The notes beneath the pieces were generated by a model. It made no database searches, was not told the origin of the DNA, and saw nothing but the letters and a program-made list of their open reading frames with translations. Position numbers and translations under genes: made by a program. Below are positions 1 to 4,898 of a stretch of 6,646 bases of DNA, one piece after another. The stretch's first letter is position 1; each line of letters opens with the position of its first letter. Origin of the DNA: Gemmatimonadaceae bacterium (GTDB lineage: Bacteria > Gemmatimonadota > Gemmatimonadetes > Gemmatimonadales > Gemmatimonadaceae); NCBI GenBank assembly GCA_025451425.1, contig JANWKK010000241.1, forward strand, positions 1-6,646. Direction: 5' to 3'.

Positions 1-2
1 GA

Positions 3-1007
3 ATTGGGTTTTCGAGTAGCTGTGCGATCGGCCTCGCGATCGCCCTGACCTTGGGAGGCGTGTCGACTGTGAAGGCGCAGCAGACGGACTCGACTCGCCG
101 AACCACACATACGGCGCGCCGCTCAACGCGTCGTACAACTTCTGCGCAGCGCATTCCGATCAGTAAGGAGCGGAGTACCTCGACGGGTGAGGTGGCGCAG
201 CCTGCACCACCGCCGGTGAATCAGGATTCGATCGCCGCAGCTGAACGCGCGCGACAGGATTCGATCGCCGCGGCAGAACGAGCACGCCAGGATTCGGTTG
301 CTCGTGTTGAACAGATGCGTCGTGATTCGATTGCCGCCGCGGAGAAGCGGCGTCAGGATTCCGTCGCAGCCGTTGAGAAGGCGCGTCAGGATTCGATCGC
401 TCGCGCAGATTCGATCGCGCGTGCGGAAGCAGAAAGAATCCGTATGCGTCGGTGGGCCGGTGGCTTCTACATGGGCGTGGCCGCGGGCGCGAGCGTCCCG
501 AACGGGGACATCTCGAGCGCGAGCACGAACACCGGTGGGTACTCGACCGGGTGGAATGTTACCGTCCCGATCGGTTATGACTTTGCCGGATCACCGTTCG
601 GCGTACGCGTCGACGGATCGTTCGATCGGCTCGGCGGTAAGAACTACAACAGTGCGTTCAACGCGCCGGATCTGACGGCGTACTCCGTCAACATGGACGC
701 CCGATTGCACATACCGCTGGGACGTACGTGGAGTCGGTTCTATGTCCTCGCTGGCGCAACAACGTCGAAGCTCACCGGATACAACACTGATTTCTCGAAT
801 CCGAATGCGCCGACGGGTCAGCAGACGTTCAGCAATGCGAGCTGGAAGTGGGGATGGAACGCAGGCGCTGGTTTCAACTTCAACTTTGGCCACATGACCG
901 GCCTCTTCGTCGAGTCGCGCTACATCGACGTGAGTCAGGACGCGCCGAGTGGCTTCCCGTTCAACTCGGCACACTGGATTCCGGTTATCCTCGGCATTCA
1001 GTTCTAA
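3..1007 (+). CDS. Outer-membrane beta-barrel protein with hendecad-repeat stalk (5' end outside window)
   Basis: The frame is open to the window edge. Residues before position 51 read IGFSSSCAIGLAIALT and continue LGGVSTVKA, a signal-peptide hydrophobic core ending in a VKA/QQ signal-peptidase I site. The true start therefore lies upstream, and the TTG at 51 is only an internal codon inside the core. Numbering from that TTG: residues 16-34 are a basic Arg/Thr/Ser linker; 51-56 are proline-rich (PAPPPV); 57-122 are six 11-residue repeats (RQDSIAAAERA type), followed by a shorter DSIARA step to about 130; 135-318 are an amphipathic barrel region of about 184 residues rich in Gly and aromatics, ending in IQF. 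A C-terminal Phe is the usual BAM-recognised signal of outer-membrane barrels. The size suits an eight-stranded OmpA/OmpW-like or porin-family barrel (family knowledge). A peptidoglycan-facing role for the stalk is inference. No catalytic motif is visible and the cargo or partner is unknown. Confidence is high for the barrel class, low for exact function. Confidence 0.82.
   Translation: MGFSSSCAIGLAIALTLGGVSTVKAQQTDSTRRTTHTARRSTRRTTSAQRIPISKERSTSTGEVAQPAPPPVNQDSIAAAERARQDSIAAAERARQDSVARVEQMRRDSIAAAEKRRQDSVAAVEKARQDSIARADSIARAEAERIRMRRWAGGFYMGVAAGASVPNGDISSASTNTGGYSTGWNVTVPIGYDFAGSPFGVRVDGSFDRLGGKNYNSAFNAPDLTAYSVNMDARLHIPLGRTWSRFYVLAGATTSKLTGYNTDFSNPNAPTGQQTFSNASWKWGWNAGAGFNFNFGHMTGLFVESRYIDVSQDAPSGFPFNSAHWIPVILGIQF
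219..416 (+). repeat. Six tandem 33-bp (11-residue) coding repeats
   Basis: Six consecutive 11-residue units with consensus [RN]-Q-D-S-[IV]-A-x-x-E-x-x occur inside the barrel gene, followed by a partial DSIARA step to about 441. Eleven residues is close to three helical turns, so the array should form a continuous charged helix or hendecad coiled coil. The first two QDSIAAAERAR blocks (222-254 and 255-287) are identical as protein but differ at five third codon positions, so the similarity is held at the protein level and is not a recent DNA duplication. Confidence 0.85.
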
Positions 1008-1029
1008 GGCCAAGGGACAAGGTATGTAC

Positions 1030-1072
1030 ATCGTGTCGCCCCGCGACGGCGCGGGGCGACGCGATTATCTTT
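1030..1072 (+). terminator. GC-rich hairpin, probable terminator or attenuator
   Basis: The arms 1035-1045 and 1050-1060 are perfect inverted repeats of 11 bp around a 4-nt loop (acgg). The pairing extends outward to 1030/1065 with one G-U pair, giving a 16-bp RNA stem. It is followed by a modest T-rich stretch (ttatcttt, 1065-1072). It lies 22 bases after the barrel gene stop, as expected for a factor-independent terminator. The tail is weaker than ideal, and the next gene begins only about 40 bases later, so partial read-through or attenuation is possible. Confidence 0.65.
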
Positions 1073-1109
1073 CACGGTCATGGCGACCACGAATCCGCAG
1101 CATGAATCC

Positions 1110-1949
1110 ATGAAACGGCTGGCGTTGCTCGTCCTCGCATTTCTGCCGTCCTGCGCGTCGGCCCAGCACTCGGGACCGGTTCGCGACGAGGAAGCACCGA
1201 GACGAACTGTGGCGCTAGCCGCGCAGGATACGACGTCACCGTCGCGCGAGTCCGAGTCGACCAACGCAGCGGCGTCATCTGAACGGCATTTCCGCAATCG
1301 CGCGGATAGCCTCTCGTGGGTCTCGGCAAAGAACATCGCTGATAGATCGTCGGGATTCCGACTTATCGTATCGCTGCAGGACAAGCGACTGTGGGCGATC
1401 GTCGGCGAAGACACCGTCCTCGACGCGCCCGTCGCCACCGCAAAGGGAACGACGCTCAAGTACGGCAAGCGCGAGTGGACATTCCGAACCCCGCGTGGCG
1501 TGCGTAGCGTTTTGCGAAAGGAAGCGGATCCAATCTGGAGTCCTCCCGACTGGCTCTACGCAGAGGTCGCGACAGAGTACAACCTCAAGCTTCGCAAGAT
1601 CGAGCGAGGCCAGCCGATCAAGCTGTCCGATGGGCGCAGCCTCGTCGTGCGCGACTCACTCGTTGGAGTGGTTGGCGAGGACGCGCACTTCTACGAGCTC
1701 CCGGTCGACGAGCACATCGTTTTCGACAGCACGCTCTTCGTTCCACCAACCGGGACGAAGAATCGGCGGGTCGAGGGCGAGCTCGGGAAGTACCGCTTGG
1801 ATCTCGGCGAGGGCTATCTACTTCACGGAACCCCCGACAAGGAATCGATCGGCTTCGCCGCAACGCACGGCTGCGTTCGGCTTCGCGACGAAGACATCGA
1901 GTGGTTGTACACGTACGTGCCGGTGGGCACCAAGGTGTTCATCTACTGA
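1110..1949 (+). CDS. Exported L,D-transpeptidase, YkuD domain
   Basis: This is a predicted 279-residue periplasmic enzyme of the YkuD family. These enzymes form 3-3 crosslinks in peptidoglycan or attach proteins to it, using a catalytic cysteine acylated by tetrapeptide stems. The C-terminal half carries the family signature: HGT (His239), then THGCVRL with His253 and Cys255 as catalytic residues; Thr replaces the more common Ser. It ends in the usual VPVGTKVFIY strand. The YkuD domain spans about residues 83-279 and contains a longer-than-minimal segment between the TPRG motif and HGT. The ATG at 1110 is preferred because it gives a compact signal peptide (MKRLALLVLAFLPSCASA, then Q). An ATG at 1080 would add ten polar residues. 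Neither has a clear Shine-Dalgarno. A Cys in LPSC gives a non-canonical lipobox, so lipoprotein processing is possible but less likely. Residues 19-80 look like a disordered linker. The substrate is unknown: crosslinking versus protein anchoring cannot be told from sequence. Confidence 0.9.
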   Translation: MKRLALLVLAFLPSCASAQHSGPVRDEEAPRRTVALAAQDTTSPSRESESTNAAASSERHFRNRADSLSWVSAKNIADRSSGFRLIVSLQDKRLWAIVGEDTVLDAPVATAKGTTLKYGKREWTFRTPRGVRSVLRKEADPIWSPPDWLYAEVATEYNLKLRKIERGQPIKLSDGRSLVVRDSLVGVVGEDAHFYELPVDEHIVFDSTLFVPPTGTKNRRVEGELGKYRLDLGEGYLLHGTPDKESIGFAATHGCVRLRDEDIEWLYTYVPVGTKVFIY

Positions 1950-1985
1950 GGGGCTAGGGCTTAGGGGCTAGGGCTAGGGGCTAGG
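1950..1985 (+). repeat. G-rich 13/14-bp tandem array with G-quadruplex potential
   Basis: The array begins directly after the transpeptidase stop codon. Units of the form ggggctagggct(t)a occur at 1950-1963 and 1964-1976, with a partial third from 1977. It contains five G runs (1950-1953, 1957-1959, 1964-1967, 1971-1973, 1977-1980) separated by 3-4 nt loops (cta/ctta), which meets the standard G-quadruplex pattern on the plus strand and in the transcript. It ends inside the left arm of the following terminator. No coding role is apparent. Confidence 0.85.
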
Positions 1986-2012
1986 CGGCCGCGCAACGGC
2001 CGCCTCTTTTTT
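1983..2012 (+). terminator. Intrinsic (Rho-independent) terminator
   Basis: The perfect 9-bp inverted repeat aggcggccg / cggccgcct (1983-1991 and 1997-2005) has a 5-nt loop and is followed by c and six T residues (2007-2012). This is a textbook terminator for the L,D-transpeptidase transcript. No equivalent A tract precedes the left arm, so it works only in the plus direction. Confidence 0.92.
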
Positions 2013-2072
2013 GCCCGCACAATTCCCGCCTTGCGGCCAGTGTGCGCGCGTTGTCAACTCCAGTGCCCCAAC

Positions 2073-2077
2073 AGGAG
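2073..2077 (+). promoter_or_regulatory. Ribosome binding site deciding the S9 peptidase start
   Basis: AGGAG is placed seven bases before the ATG at 2085. It supports that start over the in-frame TTG at 2031, which would add 18 residues of non-signal-like sequence. A promoter for this gene should lie in the short gap after the terminator (about 2013-2070), but no convincing -35/-10 pair could be picked out. Confidence 0.85.
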
Positions 2078-2084
2078 TCAAACA

Positions 2085-4160
2085 ATGCGCATCAGAGCCC
2101 TTTCGCCTCTGGTGTTCTCGGCACTCATCGCTCCCGCTTTCGTAAGTGCTCAACAGGCCGCGAAACCGGCGCAGCAACAAGGCAGCGAGCGCGCGGCGCG
2201 CTCCCCCGCTCTCCTCCGGCTCGATCAGTATCTCGACTGGGAAGACGTTCAAGATCCACAGCTGTCGCCCGACGGAAAGCAGCTCGTCTACGGACGCCGC
2301 TGGGTGGACAAGATCAACGATCAATGGAAGACGTCCCTCTGGATCATCAACGCCGACGGAACGAAGAATCGCTTCCTGGTCGAGGGATCCGACGCGAAGT
2401 GGTCGCCAGACGGAACGCGCATCGCCTACATCGCGCACGGCGAACCTAACGGTTCGCAGGTCTTCGTCCGTTGGATGGACGCGGAAGGCGCGGTGAGTCA
2501 ACTCACCCACTTGACCGAGAATCCATCTGGCCTCGAGTGGTCGCCCGATGGAAAATGGCTGGCCTTCACGATGCTCGTGCCAGCGCGCGAGGATTGGCGC
2601 ATCGCGATGCCGGCGCCGCCGAAGGGCGCGAAGTGGGTGGAGGCGCCGCGTATTGTGCAGAAGCTCAACTATCGCCGTGATCGTCAGGGCTACGTCGAAG
2701 ACGGCAGCACGCACATCTTCGTCCTGTCCGCGGATGGCGGCGGCACGCCACGTCAGGTCACGACGGGAAACTTCAACGACGGCCCATTCCGCTGGATGCC
2801 TGACGGAAAACGAATCGTCTTCAGCGGCCTCCGCACGCCGGACGCGGAGTACGCGTGGCGCGAGAGCGAGATCTACGCCGTCGACGTCGGGACCGGCGAC
2901 GTCGCGCAGCTGACGCATCGCAAAGGACCAGACAACCAACCGACGCCCTCGCCCGATGGAAAGCTGATCGCATATACAGGGTTCGATTCGACGAGCGACA
3001 CGTGGGTGGACTCGAAGCTCTACGTGATGAACGCCGATGGCAGCAACTCACACGTGATCTCGGGAAACCTCGATCGGTCGCCCCAGGGACTCATGTGGGC
3101 GAACGACGAGAGCGGTGTGTATTTCAACACCGAGAACCAAGGGTCGCGCAACTTGTACTTCGCGTCCCTCAAGGGCGATGTAAAGCCGGTCACGAAAGGC
3201 GAGCAGGTGCTGACCGTGACGGATATCGACTCGCATGGCCTCGCCGTCGGCGTCACATCAACCGCGTCGAAGCCTAACGAAGTCGTTGCGTTCGATCTGA
3301 AGCAGCCCGCGGCGGCGCGGCAGCTCACGAGCGTGAACGAGGACGTGCTTTTCGGCAAGAAGATCGGCGCGCAGGACGAGATCTGGGTCTCGACGCGCGA
3401 CGGCCTCAAGGTACAAGGGTGGGTGGTGAAACCGCCGGACTTCGATCCGGCCAAGAAGTATCCGCTCATCCTCGAGATCCATGGCGGACCGCACTCGATG
3501 TACAACGTGGCGTTCAATTTCGCGCGACAGCAGCAGGCAGCCGACGGTTACGTCGTGCTCTACACCAACCCGCGCGGATCAACGGGCTACGGGAGTGCCT
3601 TCGGGAACGCGATCAAGAACGCGTACCCCGGGAAGGACTTCGACGATCTGATGGCGGCGGTGGACACGGTGATTGGCCGCGGCTACGTCGACACGAGCAA
3701 CATGTTCGTCTACGGCTGCTCCGGCGGCGGCGTCCTCACTGCCTGGACGGTCGGTCACACGAACCGGTTCGCCGCCGCGGTGTCGATGTGTCCGGTGATC
3801 GACTGGGTGAGCTTCGTCGGCATCACCGATGGTGCATCGTGGTATTACAACTTTGCTAAGCTGCCATGGGAAGACCCGTCCGAGCATCTGCGGCGGAGCC
3901 CGCTGATGTACGTGGGCAATGTCACTACCCCAACGCTGCTCATGACCGGCGTGAACGATCTTCGCACGCCGATCTCGCAGACGGAGGAGTTCTACCGGGC
4001 GCTCAAGCTACGCAAAGTGCCCACGGCAATGATTCGCTTCAACGATGAGTGGCACGGCACCAGCTCGCGTCCGTCGAACTATCTCCGGACGCAACTCTAC
4101 CTGGAGAGCTGGTTCGAGCGCTACTCGCGCAAGAATGGAGCGCGCGTAGCAGATCAGTGA
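2085..4160 (+). CDS. Secreted S9 (prolyl oligopeptidase family) serine peptidase
   Basis: This 691-residue exported peptidase resembles dipeptidyl-/acylaminoacyl-peptidases, which cleave short peptides, often after proline or from a modified N-terminus. The signal peptide is residues 1-22 (ending FVSA, then QQA). Residues about 40-430 form a beta-propeller with repeated TolB/PD40-like blade motifs: LSPDG 60-64, WSPDG 106-110, WSPDG 152-156, WMPDG 237-241, PSPDG 288-292 and a degenerate WANDE at 338. Residues about 440-690 are the alpha/beta-hydrolase domain: HGGPH from His466 (oxyanion region), NPRGSTGYG, nucleophile motif GCSGGG with Ser546, acid Asp625 in NDLRTPISQ, and His657 in DEWHGTSS. 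The full triad is present and the length is usual for the family, so the gene appears intact. It is probably monocistronic, between an intrinsic terminator and a convergent neighbour. Likely role: periplasmic or extracellular peptide breakdown for nutrition (inference); exact specificity cannot be assigned. Confidence 0.95.
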   Translation: MRIRALSPLVFSALIAPAFVSAQQAAKPAQQQGSERAARSPALLRLDQYLDWEDVQDPQLSPDGKQLVYGRRWVDKINDQWKTSLWIINADGTKNRFLVEGSDAKWSPDGTRIAYIAHGEPNGSQVFVRWMDAEGAVSQLTHLTENPSGLEWSPDGKWLAFTMLVPAREDWRIAMPAPPKGAKWVEAPRIVQKLNYRRDRQGYVEDGSTHIFVLSADGGGTPRQVTTGNFNDGPFRWMPDGKRIVFSGLRTPDAEYAWRESEIYAVDVGTGDVAQLTHRKGPDNQPTPSPDGKLIAYTGFDSTSDTWVDSKLYVMNADGSNSHVISGNLDRSPQGLMWANDESGVYFNTENQGSRNLYFASLKGDVKPVTKGEQVLTVTDIDSHGLAVGVTSTASKPNEVVAFDLKQPAAARQLTSVNEDVLFGKKIGAQDEIWVSTRDGLKVQGWVVKPPDFDPAKKYPLILEIHGGPHSMYNVAFNFARQQQAADGYVVLYTNPRGSTGYGSAFGNAIKNAYPGKDFDDLMAAVDTVIGRGYVDTSNMFVYGCSGGGVLTAWTVGHTNRFAAAVSMCPVIDWVSFVGITDGASWYYNFAKLPWEDPSEHLRRSPLMYVGNVTTPTLLMTGVNDLRTPISQTEEFYRALKLRKVPTAMIRFNDEWHGTSSRPSNYLRTQLYLESWFERYSRKNGARVADQ

Positions 4161-4162
4161 TA

Positions 4163-4235
4163 GCGAGTGGCGAGTGGCGAGTGGCGAGTGGCGAGAAGAA
4201 ACTCGCTTCTCGCCACTTGTCACTCGTCACTTGTC
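4163..4235 (+). repeat. 7-bp tandem repeat forming a 30-bp hairpin between convergent genes
   Basis: Four perfect copies of gcgagtg (4163-4190) are followed by a fifth altered copy (gcgagaa). Further on, 7-mers acttgtc, actcgtc, acttgtc (4215-4235) form the opposing arm. Bases 4169-4198 pair with 4206-4235 over 30 bp around a 7-nt loop; the inner 12 bp are perfect and five outer pairs are G-U. It fills the gap between the peptidase stop (4160) and the CHRD gene stop (4239). There is no T tract, so it is not a classic terminator; it may block 3' exonucleases or separate the converging transcripts. Confidence 0.8.
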
Positions 4236-4238
4236 CAC

Positions 4239-4751
4239 TCACTGCTTAACGATCTGCCCGCGAATCTCGCCTGCGCCGAAGTTCACGCTGTGCACATTCG
4301 CGTACGTCAGCCCGGCGTCCAGCAGCTTCCTCAGTGAGTCACCGCTAATCGTGCCGCTGCTGTTCACGGCGCCCGTCAAGCTGATGCTGCCTGACGCGGT
4401 TCCCGAGGTGGCACCAGTCGTCAACGTTCCCGTCCCTCCTGTCGGGCTGGCGAAGTTGACGATGACGCCAGTCGCTGTATTCGCATCGGCGGGCCCGTGG
4501 ATGTGCGCGAGTATTGCATTCGACGTCAGTCCCGAGAAGCTGAGCGTCCAGGAAAAGGTGTTGGTCGTTGGGTTCAACGTGCCCGTGAACGTGCCCGTGC
4601 CGTTCGAGGTGACGGCTGTCGGCCTCTCATTCGCGCCCGTGAGTGTGGCCGTGTAAGTAATGTTCGCTGGTTGCGTGGGTTTGTCGCTTCCGCATGCAAC
4701 AATGAAGACCAAGCCTATCATCGTCGCCAGCGTCAATGCGCGCTTGTGCAT
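4239..4751 (-). CDS. CHRD-domain lipoprotein
   Basis: This is a 170-residue predicted lipoprotein. The N-terminus (MHKRALTLATMIGLVFIVAC) has a positively charged start, a hydrophobic core and a lipobox IVAC with Cys20, followed by a GSDKPTQPA linker. Residues about 30-170 form one CHRD domain, named after chordin and found in many bacterial exported proteins. Signature pieces are YTATLTGANERP, GTGTFTGTLNP, AHIHGPA, and the C-terminal LLDAGLTYANVHSVNFGAGEIRGQI. The biochemical function of bacterial CHRD domains is not settled; the His residues in AHIHG and NVH are conserved in the family and could bind metal (inference). The start at 4751 is chosen because GGGAG lies seven bases upstream; a GTG at 4778 would add nine residues and spoil the signal sequence. 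It converges with the S9 peptidase gene and diverges from the downstream carboxypeptidase-regulatory-like gene. Confidence 0.92.
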   Translation of the reverse strand: MHKRALTLATMIGLVFIVACGSDKPTQPANITYTATLTGANERPTAVTSNGTGTFTGTLNPTTNTFSWTLSFSGLTSNAILAHIHGPADANTATGVIVNFASPTGGTGTLTTGATSGTASGSISLTGAVNSSGTISGDSLRKLLDAGLTYANVHSVNFGAGEIRGQIVKQ

Positions 4752-4758
4752 TGGAGCT

Positions 4759-4763
4759 CTCCC
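4759..4763 (-). promoter_or_regulatory. Ribosome binding site of the CHRD lipoprotein gene
   Basis: On the minus strand GGGAG (within aagggag) ends seven bases before the ATG at 4751. This fixes the lipoprotein start and argues against the upstream GTG at 4778. Confidence 0.8.
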
Positions 4764-4827
4764 TTCTCTAGTGGGCACACGGAGGACAGATCATGTCGAG
4801 CGGCGATTGCCCTCGTCGCGGCTCAGG

Positions 4828-4846
4828 GTATCCGCATGTATCCGCA
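4828..4846. repeat. Direct repeat GTATCCGCA x2, 10-bp period
   Basis: Two identical 9-mers GTATCCGCA at 4828-4836 and 4838-4846 are spaced by one base, a period of one DNA helical turn. Within a divergent promoter region this layout is compatible with tandem binding of a regulator on one face of the DNA, but chance cannot be excluded. Confidence 0.4.
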
Positions 4847-4885
4847 CTTCCATTGGGCGGTTCCGGTGCGCATCGTTCCTTCATC

Positions 4886-4890
4886 GAGGA
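4886..4890 (+). promoter_or_regulatory. Ribosome binding site deciding the last gene's start
   Basis: GAGGA lies eight bases before the ATG at 4899. The protein beginning there opens with a clean signal peptide, whereas the in-frame ATGs at 4836 and 4497 would add sequence lacking signal features and, for the latter, overlapping the CHRD gene antisense. Confidence 0.75.
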
Positions 4891-4898
4891 CCCAGTCG

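Larger units (their letters stand above)
4752..4898. promoter_or_regulatory. Divergent intergenic region
   Basis: This 147-bp region separates the starts of the minus-strand CHRD gene and the plus-strand secreted protein, so promoters for both should lie here (inference from layout). No convincing -35/-10 hexamers were found. It contains a strong Shine-Dalgarno plus ATG at 4781-4795 opening a 73-codon frame, and a direct repeat at 4828-4846. Confidence 0.5.

Noticed and set aside
1950..1985. Telomere-like or replication-end sequence
   Set aside because: It is short, internal and flanked by genes and a terminator; nothing suggests a linear replicon end.
2031..2060. Sigma-70 type promoter for the S9 gene using TTGCGG as -35
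   Set aside because: No acceptable -10 hexamer at the right spacing could be found.
1974..2939. Open reading frame of 321 codons on the minus strand, antisense to the S9 peptidase
   Set aside because: It overlaps the terminator and a strongly supported gene, is Arg-rich with no recognisable domain, and is a typical GC-rich shadow frame.
4163..4235. CRISPR array
   Set aside because: The repeats are 7 bp and contiguous with no spacers; the layout is a tandem repeat with an opposing arm.
4008..4249. Small frames across the hairpin (translations such as SPLATRHSPLA)
   Set aside because: They are translations of the 7-bp repeat on either strand and overlap real gene ends.
4497..4898. Upstream in-frame extension of the last gene
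   Set aside because: It is antisense to the CHRD lipoprotein coding region, lacks signal features and is made unnecessary by the ribosome site and signal peptide at 4899.
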